A DNA stretch of 64,000 nt, from assembly GCF_010015475.1 (NCBI RefSeq), contig NZ_SSNI01000019.1:56225-120224 (forward strand), read 5' to 3'. The stretch's first letter is position 1. Every line of letters starts with the position of its first letter. The DNA is from Pontibacter pamirensis. Its GTDB lineage: Bacteria > Bacteroidota > Bacteroidia > Cytophagales > Hymenobacteraceae. The notes under the pieces are model-generated. The model did not search any database, was not told the origin of the DNA, and saw nothing but the letters and a program-made list of their open reading frames with translations. This document shows, piece by piece, positions 34,494-42,904 of this stretch. The translations under genes and the position numbers were made by a program.

Positions 34494-34979
34494 TTACTGC
34501 TTCATAATCAGTACGGTTGCGTAGGCGGCTACGCCTTCTTTTTTTCCTACAAAGCCTAAATTCTCGGTGGTGGTGGCTTTAATGGAAATATCTGCCTCCG
34601 GAATGCCCATTACTTCCGCCAGGCAGGTTTTCATGGCTGGGATGTGCGGGTTTACCTTTGGCTCCTGCAGGCATACGGTAGAGTCGATGTTGCCGATTTC
34701 GTAGCCTTCCATGGCCAGCAGGTGCACCACCTCTTTCAGCAGAATTTTGCTGTCGATGCCTTTGTACTTAGGGTCTTTATCGGAAAAGTTAAAGCCGATG
34801 TCACGCATGTTTGCTGCACCCAGCAAGGCATCGCAGATAACGTGAATCAGTACATCGGCGTCAGAATGGCCCAGTGCTCCGTGTGTATGCGGTATTTTGA
34901 TGCCGCCGAGCCAGAAGTCCAATCCCTCCTGCAACTGGTGCACATCGTAGCCAAAGCCGGTTCTTATTTTCAGTTTCAT
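34494..34979 (-). CDS. ispF: 2-C-methyl-D-erythritol 2,4-cyclodiphosphate synthase
   Basis: 161 residues from the ATG complementary to 34977-34979, matching the family length; the frame remains open upstream to 35099 but that extension lacks IspF similarity. Metal ligands occur in GYDVHQL (Asp and His) and the third in the HVICDALLGA helix after GHSDADVL. The C-terminal KATTTENLGFVGKKEG motif is typical. IspF makes the cyclic diphosphate in the non-mevalonate isoprenoid pathway. It is a lone gene here, with no other isoprenoid genes adjacent. Confidence 0.96.
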   Translation of the reverse strand: MKLKIRTGFGYDVHQLQEGLDFWLGGIKIPHTHGALGHSDADVLIHVICDALLGAANMRDIGFNFSDKDPKYKGIDSKILLKEVVHLLAMEGYEIGNIDSTVCLQEPKVNPHIPAMKTCLAEVMGIPEADISIKATTTENLGFVGKKEGVAAYATVLIMKQ

Positions 34980-35171
34980 GTAATTATACTTGTGTCCGAG
35001 CCTGTTGCGCTTCCCTTTGGCAGCAGGTCCAAAACGTAAAAGTAGCTTAATTTGTGCTGAAGTGGGCAAAAAGCATTCCGGTTTTTGATGTTGAGACATA
35101 ATGCAGGTATTCTTTTTTAGCCTTTGCCTTGTAGAAGCTATAGCACCAGAAAAGGGATTGCCGCTAAAAAA

Positions 35172-35206
35172 ACAGCCAGTTACCTTGCGGTAGCTGGCTG
35201 TAAAAA
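35172..35206 (-). terminator. Terminator after the OYE gene
   Basis: ACAGCCAGTTACC (35172-35184) pairs with GGTAGCTGGCTGT (35189-35201) around TTGC, flanked by A/T runs on both sides. It lies 30 bases beyond the stop of the flavin oxidoreductase gene. Confidence 0.85.
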
Positions 35207-35230
35207 GATATATGAAAAAGCGTCTTTGGC

Positions 35231-36331
35231 TTAGGCCTCTGCCTCCACTAACGAAGGGTAATCGATATAGCCTTTGGCACCAGGAGAGTAAAAGGTGTTC
35301 TGGTCTGGTTTCTGGAGATCTGCATTCTGAGCAAATCGCTCCGGCAGGTCTGGATTTGCAATGAAAGGTACGCCGAAAGCCACCATATCAGCATCGCCTT
35401 CTTCTATTACTTTGTTGCCTGTTTCCTGCGTAAAGCCAGCGTTGATGATAAGGTTGCCTTTATATACCGGGCGGTAGCGTTTTGCAATATCTGACTCTGC
35501 ATGCGGCACATCACTTACGTCTGAGAATGGCTCTGACAGGTGTAGGTAAGCCAGTTTATAGTCATTCAGCTTTTCAATAATATAATCGTAGGTTGGAATG
35601 GTGTCTTCATTCACGGTGATGCCGAAGCCGTTGTGCAGGCTTGGGTTCAGACGCACGCCTATCTTCTCAATCGGAATTACTGCCTTGATGGCATCCAGTA
35701 CTTCAAACAGCAATTTGGCACGGTTCTCTTTAGAACCGCCATACTCATCTGTGCGGTGGTTGGCGGTGGTCACAAAAAACTGGTGGAACAGGTAACCATT
35801 AGAAGCGTGAACCTCCACTCCGTCAAAACCTGCAGCTATCGCGTTTTTAGCTGCGTTTTTGAAGTCTTGCACAATTTGCTTGATCTCCGGCACAGTCAAC
35901 TCACGTGGCGTAACGGTGTCTTTAAAACCTTCCGGTGTATAAGACTTATCATTCGGATTAATAGGGGAAGGCGCCACCGGTAGTTCACCGTTATGGAAGT
36001 CAGGGTGCGACATACGGCCAACGTGCCACAGCTGCAGGAAAATCTTGCCTCCTTCTGCATGCACGGCGTCTGTTACTCTTTTCCAGCCTTCTACCTGCTC
36101 CTGCGAGTAGATGCCGGGTGTGTTGATATAACCTACGGCCTGCTTTGAAACCTGGGAACCTTCCGAAATAATCAGGCCCGCTCCGGCGCGCTGCGTATAG
36201 TAAGTTACCATCAGATCGTTTGGTATATTGCCTTCATTGTCTGCGCGGCTGCGCGTCATTGGGGCCATCACTACCCGGTTTTTCAATTCCAGGCCGTTGA
36301 TAATTATTGGTTTCAAAAGTGATTGAGACAT
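35231..36331 (-). CDS. Old Yellow Enzyme family NADH:flavin oxidoreductase
   Basis: 366 residues with the OYE TIM-barrel pattern: VVMAPMTRSRA near the N-terminus, LQLWHVGRMSHPDF, the substrate-binding His/Asn pair in DGVEVHASNGYLFHQF, and a C-terminal FMN phosphate region GFTQETGNKVIEEGDAD. It resembles NemA-type alkene reductases, which use NAD(P)H and FMN to reduce activated C=C bonds and some nitro compounds. It lies downstream of an aldo/keto reductase and a MarR regulator on the same strand, suggesting a cluster for electrophile or redox stress. Confidence 0.92.
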   Translation of the reverse strand: MSQSLLKPIIINGLELKNRVVMAPMTRSRADNEGNIPNDLMVTYYTQRAGAGLIISEGSQVSKQAVGYINTPGIYSQEQVEGWKRVTDAVHAEGGKIFLQLWHVGRMSHPDFHNGELPVAPSPINPNDKSYTPEGFKDTVTPRELTVPEIKQIVQDFKNAAKNAIAAGFDGVEVHASNGYLFHQFFVTTANHRTDEYGGSKENRAKLLFEVLDAIKAVIPIEKIGVRLNPSLHNGFGITVNEDTIPTYDYIIEKLNDYKLAYLHLSEPFSDVSDVPHAESDIAKRYRPVYKGNLIINAGFTQETGNKVIEEGDADMVAFGVPFIANPDLPERFAQNADLQKPDQNTFYSPGAKGYIDYPSLVEAEA

Positions 36332-36333
36332 GT

Positions 36334-36445
36334 TTTTCTAAGTTAGAAAGTTAAAAAGTTAGAGGGTTAAAAAGTTAAGAGTACTGTATAGCTTCTGTTC
36401 CCTCCACCTTCATTCATAATTTATAATTCGTAATTCATAATTAAT
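36334..36445. repeat. AT-rich micro-repeats between OYE and AKR genes
   Basis: Short direct repeats of the form AGTTAGAAAGTTAAAAAG occupy 36341-36380, and a TTCATAATT/TAATTCATAATT tract occupies 36413-36442. There is no hairpin with a T run. This may be a weak spacer that permits co-transcription. Confidence 0.5.
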
Positions 36446-37264
36446 TTAATCCCAGTCAGGTGCGAAACCGGGGTCGATGAGGCGGTTGTTTGCCTGTGTC
36501 AGTTTGTCTATTTGCTGCACTTCCTCCTTTGTCAGTTCAAAATCGAAAATGTTGAAGTTGGACTGCATATGATTTTCTTTCGAAGACCTTGGAATAGCCA
36601 GGACCCCATCCTGCTGGATGAGCCAGCGAAGCGTGATCTGTACCTCGTTTTTGTTATACTTTTCACCAATCTGCTTCAGTGTGTCGTTACTCATCACTTT
36701 ACCGTGCGCAATCGGGCTGTAGGCGGTTAGTGTAAGATCGTGCTGGCGCATATAGTTGTACAGCTTATTCTGGTTGAGGAAAGGGTGGTACTCCACCTGA
36801 TTGGTGATGATGTTAGCACCTGTGGCTAGCACTTTATTCAGAAGTGCAGTGGTGTGGTTACTAACACCAATATGCTTCGTGTAGCCTTTTTCCTGTGCCT
36901 TCACCAACTCCCCTATGTATTCCTCCACAGGTACCTCCGAGTTTGGCCAATGTATGAGCAACAGGTCTAAAGCATCTGTTTTCAGCTTCTGCAGGCTCTC
37001 CTCCACGGAGGGTAGGAAGTCTTTCCTGCTTAGGTTAGAAGGGAGCACTTTTGTGGTCAAAAATACCTCCTCACGGGCTATACCTGATTCCTTTATGGCA
37101 CTGCCTACGGCCGCCTCATTGCCATACATCTGGGCTGTGTCGATGTGGCGGTAGCCTGTATCCAAGGCAGCTTTGACCAGTTTGTGTGCTGTATCGCCGG
37201 TTAACTGGAAGGTGCCAAACCCCAGTGCGGGTATTGTAGCGCCTTTTATTTTTATGTCTTTCAT
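36446..37264 (-). CDS. Aldo/keto reductase
   Basis: 272 residues. The AKR tetrad is visible: Asp and Tyr in RHIDTAQMYGNE, Lys in LTTKVLPSN, and His in LLIHWPNSE. The NADP(H)-binding phrase AIPRSSKENHMQSNFNIFDF is present near the C-terminus. It resembles 2,5-diketogluconate/methylglyoxal reductase-type AKRs that reduce reactive aldehydes and ketones. A palindrome identical to one at the marR promoter lies 30-41 bases upstream, so it is probably controlled by the adjacent MarR protein. Confidence 0.92.
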   Translation of the reverse strand: MKDIKIKGATIPALGFGTFQLTGDTAHKLVKAALDTGYRHIDTAQMYGNEAAVGSAIKESGIAREEVFLTTKVLPSNLSRKDFLPSVEESLQKLKTDALDLLLIHWPNSEVPVEEYIGELVKAQEKGYTKHIGVSNHTTALLNKVLATGANIITNQVEYHPFLNQNKLYNYMRQHDLTLTAYSPIAHGKVMSNDTLKQIGEKYNKNEVQITLRWLIQQDGVLAIPRSSKENHMQSNFNIFDFELTKEEVQQIDKLTQANNRLIDPGFAPDWD

Positions 37265-37293
37265 AATCTGTTTATTATCGGTTAGTACATTAC

Positions 37294-37305
37294 TTGTATA
37301 TACAA
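37294..37305. promoter_or_regulatory. Palindrome TTGTATATACAA before the AKR gene
   Basis: A perfect 12-base palindrome in the 62-base gap between marR and the AKR gene. An outer pair ACTTG (37292-37296) and CAAGT (37311-37315) adds further dyad symmetry. The same 12 bases occur at the marR promoter. Confidence 0.65.
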
Positions 37306-37326
37306 ATATTCAAGTAAAAAAATAGG

Positions 37327-37776
37327 CTACCCGCGTAGCTTGTCTAAAAGGTTACTTACTAAAACAGCTTCCTCCTGCGTCAGGTTATGAAGCTTCGCGA
37401 ACAGCTTGGGGAAATTCTCGTCCACCTGTCCTAATTTACGCATCCCTGGTTCTGTGATACGCACCTCAATCATACGTCGGTTCGTCTGGCAGATATCACG
37501 GGTCACATAACCTTTCTCAATCAGCTTATCAATGAGGCGCGTAACGTTTGAGTTCCGATCCACCATCCGGTTCTGAATATCGCCAAAACATACCGGGTCA
37601 GGTTGCTGCCCACGTAATATGGCCAGCACGTTGTGCTGCTGCAGGGTAAGACCTAAATCTTTAAAGAAAGGCATCAGTTGCTGGTTCAACCAGTTGTTCG
37701 TAAACAACAGGTTAGCCAGCAGGCGACGGTAGTCGTCCTTGAAATTCTTCTGATGTATTTCGTCTTCTATGCGCAT
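37327..37776 (-). CDS. MarR family transcriptional regulator
   Basis: 149 residues from the ATG complementary to 37774-37776; a longer reading to 37908 would run through its own promoter and operator. The winged helix-turn-helix is clear: LTLQQHNVLAILRG, then the recognition region RMVDRNSNVTRLIDKLIEKGYV and the wing TNRRMIEVRITEPG. MarR repressors bind palindromes and are released by small ligands or oxidation. Two copies of TTGTATATACAA, one over its own promoter and one before the AKR gene, suggest it represses itself and the reductase cluster. Confidence 0.93.
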   Translation of the reverse strand: MRIEDEIHQKNFKDDYRRLLANLLFTNNWLNQQLMPFFKDLGLTLQQHNVLAILRGQQPDPVCFGDIQNRMVDRNSNVTRLIDKLIEKGYVTRDICQTNRRMIEVRITEPGMRKLGQVDENFPKLFAKLHNLTQEEAVLVSNLLDKLRG

Positions 37777-37793
37777 AGCTCCTTTAATGGGAA

Positions 37794-37824
37794 CAAAGGT
37801 ACGAATGATATTTGTATATACAAA
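37794..37824 (-). promoter_or_regulatory. marR promoter overlapped by a 14-base palindrome
   Basis: On the minus strand TTG (complement of 37821-37823), 19 bases, then TACCTTTG (complement of 37794-37801), an ideal Bacteroidota promoter. The palindrome TTTGTATATACAAA (37811-37824) covers the -33 element and much of the spacer, so a bound repressor would block RNA polymerase. Confidence 0.75.
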
Positions 37825-38103
37825 ATTTGTAGGTGTAAGGTTACTGTCATAACAAAAGATGTGTTGGCAAAGGGGCTTCTGGAAGACTTGTCTAAAGGAA
37901 AAAGGCATTTGGACAAAAGATATAAAACGACAGGTAACAAAAGGCAGAGGTGGGGATAATAGCCAGAAAATTCTGTGTCAGAAAGCTTCCTCAGTAAGAC
38001 GAAAAAGATCGCTACTCCATGATCGTTTACAACAAAAGTGAAGGTTAAGTGTGCTACATTTTTAATTACAAGTATAATAGAAGCAAAATTCCTTGCCTAT
38101 TAT

Positions 38104-38122
38104 AAATGTAGTTTATACATTT
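38104..38122 (+). promoter_or_regulatory. Arabinan operator copy 3
   Basis: AAATGT (38104-38109), seven bases, then ACATTT (38117-38122). It lies 39 bases before the GH43 start codon and shares flanking TTAT and AA with copy 1, although the gene is 7 kb outside the main locus. Confidence 0.7.
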
Positions 38123-38161
38123 AATAAATGAATTTTAAATTACTAAACTGTATCTTTAAAT

Positions 38162-39250
38162 ATGCATAACCTTCATCTAAATATTAAACCACTCCTTTCC
38201 CTGATTCTGGCTTTGTTTCTGGGAAGCACTAACCTGCTGGCACAGTCGCGTGACGTTATTGTGCATGATCCGGTTATGATCAAGCAGAATGACACTTATT
38301 ATGTTTTTCATACAGGGGAGGGTATTCATGTGAAATCATCGAAGGACTTAAAAAACTGGAAGCAAGAAAAGCCGGTTTTTGCAAGCACTCCAAGCTGGGT
38401 CACTGAGATGATTCCGAAATTCGATGGCAACATCTGGGCACCCGACATCATTCAGCACAACGGCACCTACTACCTGTATTATTCTGTGTCTTCTTTTGGT
38501 CGCAACAACTCAGCCATAGCAGTGGCCACCAACAAAACTCTGAATCCCAATGATCCAAATTTCAAGTGGGAAGACAAGGGTGTCGTTATCCAGTCTGTGC
38601 CGGGCCGCGATATGTGGAATGCCATTGATCCGAATGTCATATTTGATGACAAAGGCACACCCTGGATGACCTTTGGTTCCTTCTGGCAAGGCCTTAAATT
38701 AGTGAAGTTAAATCCTGACCTGACTTCTGTTGCCACTGGCCCTGACCAGAGCTGGCAAACTATTGCAGCCAGAGAACGAAACTGGCTGCTGGATGAGCGG
38801 GATGCAGGCGATGCCGCCAATCCTGAACTGGACTATGAAACGCTATATACGACGGAGATGCTGGAGCAGGCCAGGAACATGAAAAATGGCTCTATTGAAG
38901 CTCCGTTTCTATTTAAGAAGAACGGCTACTACTACCTGTTTATGTCCTGGGACCGCTGCTGCCGTGGTTTGGAAAGCACGTATAAAGTTCTGGTAGGCCG
39001 ATCGAAAGACATAACCGGCCCTTACCTTGACAAGGAGGGTAAAAAGCTGGTTCATGGTGGAGGAACATTGGTTGCGCAGGGCAATGATGAGTGGGCGGCT
39101 GCAGGGCACCCGGCTGCCTATACCTTTGACGGGAAAGATTACCTGATTTTCCATGCTTACGACAAAAAGGACGAAGGCAAACCTAAACTAAGAATTAAAG
39201 AAATGAAGTGGGGCAAAGACAACTGGCCTTCCATCAACATGAAAGACTAA
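38162..39250 (+). CDS. GH43 arabinanase, detached from the main locus
   Basis: 362 residues with a signal peptide (ends LLAQ). Single-domain GH43 with VHDPVMIKQNDTYYVF, NIWAPDIIQHNGTYYLYYS, AIDPNVIFDDKGTPWMTFGS and SIEAPFLFKKNGYYYLF, plus CCRGLESTYKVLVGRS. It is a paralogue of the arabinanase at 17181 but carries an extra acidic helix-like insert (about residues 207-235, with PELDYETLYTTEMLEQAR) just before the catalytic Glu segment, which could reshape the substrate cleft. It has an arabinan operator copy and its own terminator, so it is a satellite member of the arabinan regulon. Confidence 0.9.
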   Translation: MHNLHLNIKPLLSLILALFLGSTNLLAQSRDVIVHDPVMIKQNDTYYVFHTGEGIHVKSSKDLKNWKQEKPVFASTPSWVTEMIPKFDGNIWAPDIIQHNGTYYLYYSVSSFGRNNSAIAVATNKTLNPNDPNFKWEDKGVVIQSVPGRDMWNAIDPNVIFDDKGTPWMTFGSFWQGLKLVKLNPDLTSVATGPDQSWQTIAARERNWLLDERDAGDAANPELDYETLYTTEMLEQARNMKNGSIEAPFLFKKNGYYYLFMSWDRCCRGLESTYKVLVGRSKDITGPYLDKEGKKLVHGGGTLVAQGNDEWAAAGHPAAYTFDGKDYLIFHAYDKKDEGKPKLRIKEMKWGKDNWPSINMKD

Positions 39251-39317
39251 GTTTTAGCCTGCAGCATGGCACCGAGCGTTTGAGCAGGTGACCTAAGCGG
39301 GCTGAGCGAAAGTATTT

Positions 39318-39360
39318 AAAAAAGGAATGGCTGCCAAAGTATGGCAGCCATTCCTTTTTT
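39318..39360. terminator. Bidirectional terminator, 19-bp perfect stem
   Basis: The arm 39318-39336 pairs exactly with 39342-39360 around a 5-base loop, with A and T runs at the outer ends. It serves the GH43 gene and the convergent M16 peptidase gene. Confidence 0.9.
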
Positions 39361-39382
39361 GGTTGAAATATGGTGGTAAGGC

Positions 39383-40660
39383 TTACGCCTCTGCTTCTAC
39401 TGGCTCTTGCACCTTGTCTTTCTTTTTCTCCGCTTTGTACAGTAGCGTGGAGCAGTTGTTCGGGTCCAGTACCTGCTTTGCGCACCGCAGAATGTCCTGT
39501 GGCGTCACAGCCTGTACTTTCTCTCCTTCCAGGTTAATGAGGTTCGCATCACCCATGAGTTTACTATAGGCCAGGTTCATGGCACGGTTCAGCAGCTCAA
39601 TCTCAGAAAACACAATAGCCGTTTCCGCCTGATTTTTCACCTTGTTCAGCTCTTCCTCATCTACCATTTTATCCATCAGTTCCTGGTTGATAGCCTCAAT
39701 GGCAGCGTTCGCTTCCTGCAGGTCCACACCCTCATTCAGTTTGCCCTGTATAATCAGCAGCCCCTGCTCCACAGAACCTGAAACTGAAGCCGTAATGGAA
39801 TTGAACAGCTTCTGCTCTTTTACCAGTTGGTCATACAGCCTGCTCGACTTTCCACGGCCCAGTATGTCACTGATAAGGTCAACGGCATGATAGTCATCCT
39901 CAGTGCGGGCAGGCATGTGGTATGTCTTGTAGATGGCATTTAACGGTACATCGGCGCTTGTCTCCAGTACGCGCGGCTCTGTTTGCTTTGGCTCTCTGGG
40001 GGTGTTGCGGACATATCTCTCCCCGGCAGGTATCGGACCGAACCATTTTTCTGTCAGCTCTTTTGCGCGCTCGAACGTTACGTTGCCGGCCACTACCAGT
40101 ATGGCATTGCTCGGGGAGTAATGCTTCCGGAAGAAAGCCTTTACAATATCCATCGTCGCCTCTTCTATATGAGAAATTTCTTTGCCGATGGTCGCCCATT
40201 TGTACGGATGCTCCTTGTAAGCCAGCGGACGCAGTTTGAGCCACACATCGCCGTAAGGCTGGTTCAGGTAGTTTTGCTTAAACTCCTCTACCACCACCTT
40301 GCGCTGCACCTCCAGGCCGTTCTCGCTAAAGGCCAGTTCCAGCATGCGGTCCGACTCCAGCCAAAAGCCGGTCTCAATGTTCTGTGCCGGAAGCGAGAGG
40401 TAATAGTTCGTGATGTCGGGGCTGGTGAAGGCGTTGTTCTCGCCGCCTACACGCTGTAAAGGCTCATCATAAACAGGTATGTTTTTCGAGCCGCTGAACA
40501 TCAGGTGCTCAAAAAGATGGGCAAAACCAGTGTGGGCTTCTTCTTCATCTCTGGATCCTACATCATACAGCACGTTCAGCACGGCCATGGGGCTGGTGTG
40601 GTCTTCGTGCACAATCACACGGAGGCCATTATCAAGTGTAAATTCTCTAAATTCTATCAT
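39383..40660 (-). CDS. M16 family zinc peptidase
   Basis: 425 residues, the length of a single M16B-type subunit with two homologous halves. The inverted zinc motif HLFEH is at residues 48-52, and the downstream ligand Glu lies in a helix near residues 120-130 (ENGLEVQRKVVVEEFKQN). No signal peptide is seen, so it may be cytoplasmic, or exported by an unrecognised route. M16B enzymes often work with a second subunit lacking the motif; none is adjacent. The C-terminus is Lys/Glu-rich. Confidence 0.9.
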   Translation of the reverse strand: MIEFREFTLDNGLRVIVHEDHTSPMAVLNVLYDVGSRDEEEAHTGFAHLFEHLMFSGSKNIPVYDEPLQRVGGENNAFTSPDITNYYLSLPAQNIETGFWLESDRMLELAFSENGLEVQRKVVVEEFKQNYLNQPYGDVWLKLRPLAYKEHPYKWATIGKEISHIEEATMDIVKAFFRKHYSPSNAILVVAGNVTFERAKELTEKWFGPIPAGERYVRNTPREPKQTEPRVLETSADVPLNAIYKTYHMPARTEDDYHAVDLISDILGRGKSSRLYDQLVKEQKLFNSITASVSGSVEQGLLIIQGKLNEGVDLQEANAAIEAINQELMDKMVDEEELNKVKNQAETAIVFSEIELLNRAMNLAYSKLMGDANLINLEGEKVQAVTPQDILRCAKQVLDPNNCSTLLYKAEKKKDKVQEPVEAEA

Positions 40661-40666
40661 AGGTAG

Positions 40667-40765
40667 TTGTTACATTGTTGAATTGCTAAATTGTTGATTT
40701 AAGTTCTCGGTCATTCAATCTAAAAATCAATTTTCAAACCATTGAACAATTAAACTATTCAGCCA
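40667..40765. repeat. Low-complexity intergenic micro-repeats
   Basis: The stretch carries variants of CATTGTTGAATTGCTAAATTG on one side and CATTGAACAATTAAACTATTC on the other, partly complementary. It sits between the divergent M16 and E1 genes. I see no clear promoter motif in it. Confidence 0.45.
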
Positions 40766-40870
40766 TTCAGCTTTTGAAATAAGAACAAAATTAAAAAAGA
40801 GCGGCATAAATTTCAGGTCACCCGCCAATACATTAACTTGCCACCATATAACAAGGTTTCCTTTTTACAG

Positions 40871-42850
40871 ATGAACTATAACATCCAAGACTATACCGAA
40901 GACGAACTCATCAGCCTTTACCGCGCTATCCTGAAGCCGCGCATGATTGAGGAGCGCATGCTGGTGCTGCTGCGGCAGGGCAAAGTGAGCAAGTGGTTCT
41001 CAGGTATCGGCCAGGAAGCTATTTCGGTAGGGTCGGCGCTGGCCTTAGAGAAAGATGAGTATATTCTGCCCCTGCACCGCAACCTGGGCGTGTTCACGAG
41101 CCGCGAAGTTCCATTAGATCGTTTGTTTGCCCAGTTCCAGGGTAAAACCACCGGCTTTACCAAAGGCCGCGACCGTTCTTTTCATTTCGGGAGCAACGAG
41201 CACCATATTGTCGGGATGATTTCGCACCTGGGGCCACAACTGGCGGTGGCAGATGGCATTGCCCTGGCTGATTTGCTGGAGAAGAAAGAGAAAGTAACAC
41301 TGGTGTTTAGTGGCGATGGAGGGGCTTCAGAAGGAGATTTCCATGAGGCCCTGAACGTAGCAGCCGTGTGGGGCCTGCCCGTTATCTTCATGATTGAAAA
41401 CAATGGCTACGGTTTATCCACACCGAATAACGAGCAATTCAAGTTCAGGCACTTTATAGACAAAGGTCCGGCTTACGGCATAGATGCCCTGCAGATTGAC
41501 GGCAACAACGTGCTGGAAGTGTACGATACCGTGCGGCAGGCAGCCTCCAGCATCCGCAAAAATCCGCGCCCAATGCTGATAGAGGCCATTACGTTTCGGA
41601 TGCGCGGCCACGAAGAGGCCAGCGGTACCAAATACGTGCCGCAGGAGCTGTTTGAGAAGTGGGCGAAAAAAGACCCTGTGGAAAACTTCGAGAAGTTCCT
41701 GCTGGAAGAGCTCATCCTGACGCAAAAGGTAATGGACAGTATAAGAGGAGAGATAGCGGCCGAGATAGAGGCTGGGCTTCAGGCGGCTTTTGCTACGCCA
41801 ATGCCGGAAGCCAACAGGCAGGAGGAACTGGCGGATGTGTATAAGTCCTTTGACCAGGAGGTGATAAAGCCAGCTTCGGAAGGAAAAACAGAACGCCGCT
41901 TTGTGGATGCCGTTTCGGATGCCATACGCCAAAGCATGGAGCGTTACCCGGAACTGGTGCTGATGGGGCAGGACGTGGCGGAGTACGGCGGAGTGTTTAA
42001 AGTGACGGAGGGCTTTGTTGATAAGTTCGGCAAAGAACGCATTCGTAACACGCCATTGTGTGAGTCCGCTATACTTGGTGTAGGCCTCGGGATGTCGGTG
42101 CGCGGTAAAAAGAGCATTGTGGAAATGCAGTTTGCAGATTTTGTGAGCACAGGTTTCAGCCAGATTGTAAACAACTTGGCCAAAAGCCATTACCGCTGGG
42201 GCCAGGCTGCCGACGTGGTGGTGCGCATGCCTACAGGAGCGGGCGCAGCGGCAGGTCCATTTCATTCACAGAGCAATGAGGCGTGGTTTTTCCACACCCC
42301 TGGTCTGAAGGTGGTCTATCCCTCCACACCCTATGATGCCAAAGGCTTGCTGAATGCGGCCATAGAAGACCCGAACCCGGTGATGTATTTTGAGCACAAG
42401 CTGTTGTACCGCTCTATCTCGCAGGAGATACCAAATGACTATTATACCGTAGAAATTGGCAAAGCCAGAACAGTAGCTGAAGGCACAGACTTGACCATCA
42501 TCACCTATGGTATGGGCGTGCACTGGGCCAGCCAGTTGCAGCAAGAGCTGACAGATGCAAGCCTTGAAATACTGGACCTGCGCTCGCTGCTGCCCTGGGA
42601 TAAAGAAGCCGTGCAGCAGGCTGTTGCAAAAACAGGCCGTGTGCTTGTATTGCATGAGGACACCCTAACAGGAGGCATTGGCGGTGAGATTGCTGCCTGG
42701 ATTGGAGAAAACTGCTTTGAACTGCTGGATGCTCCGGTAGCCCGTGTCGCCAGCCTGGATACGGCTGTTCCGTTTGCGCCACAGTTAGAGCAGGACTTCC
42801 TGCCAAAGCAGCGCCTTCGCCAGAAAGTGGAAGCCATGTTGGCGTATTAA
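40871..42850 (+). CDS. 2-oxoacid dehydrogenase E1, alpha-beta fusion
   Basis: 659 residues from the ATG at 40871; the frame is open to a TTG at 40838. Residues 1-330 are an E1 alpha unit with the thiamine diphosphate motif GDGGASEGDFHEAL ending in IENNGYGLS. Residues 345-659 are an E1 beta unit (LMGQDVAEYGGVFKVTEGF, GAGAAAGPFHSQSNEAW). Such fusions supply the E1 decarboxylase of a branched-chain 2-oxoacid or pyruvate dehydrogenase complex. No E2 or E3 gene is adjacent, so the substrate is not settled. The complex needs lipoylated E2, and lipA lies at 45.3 kb. Confidence 0.92.
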   Translation: MNYNIQDYTEDELISLYRAILKPRMIEERMLVLLRQGKVSKWFSGIGQEAISVGSALALEKDEYILPLHRNLGVFTSREVPLDRLFAQFQGKTTGFTKGRDRSFHFGSNEHHIVGMISHLGPQLAVADGIALADLLEKKEKVTLVFSGDGGASEGDFHEALNVAAVWGLPVIFMIENNGYGLSTPNNEQFKFRHFIDKGPAYGIDALQIDGNNVLEVYDTVRQAASSIRKNPRPMLIEAITFRMRGHEEASGTKYVPQELFEKWAKKDPVENFEKFLLEELILTQKVMDSIRGEIAAEIEAGLQAAFATPMPEANRQEELADVYKSFDQEVIKPASEGKTERRFVDAVSDAIRQSMERYPELVLMGQDVAEYGGVFKVTEGFVDKFGKERIRNTPLCESAILGVGLGMSVRGKKSIVEMQFADFVSTGFSQIVNNLAKSHYRWGQAADVVVRMPTGAGAAAGPFHSQSNEAWFFHTPGLKVVYPSTPYDAKGLLNAAIEDPNPVMYFEHKLLYRSISQEIPNDYYTVEIGKARTVAEGTDLTIITYGMGVHWASQLQQELTDASLEILDLRSLLPWDKEAVQQAVAKTGRVLVLHEDTLTGGIGGEIAAWIGENCFELLDAPVARVASLDTAVPFAPQLEQDFLPKQRLRQKVEAMLAY

Positions 42851-42904
42851 GTTATATTTGCTTATACTGTACAAGTACTATATCAAAACATAAAGCACCA
42901 TGCC

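Larger units (their letters stand above)
37777..38161. other. Divergent control region: marR promoter and GH43 operator
   Basis: 385 bases without a convincing gene. It contains the marR promoter and palindrome (37794-37824) and, at the other end, arabinan operator copy 3 (38104-38122). The middle (37830-38060) shows nothing recognisable. Confidence 0.6.

Noticed and set aside
37859..38041. 60-codon open frame between marR and the detached GH43
   Set aside because: Low-complexity basic composition, no recognisable domain or signal peptide, and it lies in a control region.
40871..42850. Two separate E1 alpha and beta genes
   Set aside because: The frame is continuous through the junction near residue 340 with no stop or start needed, so it is a single fused protein.
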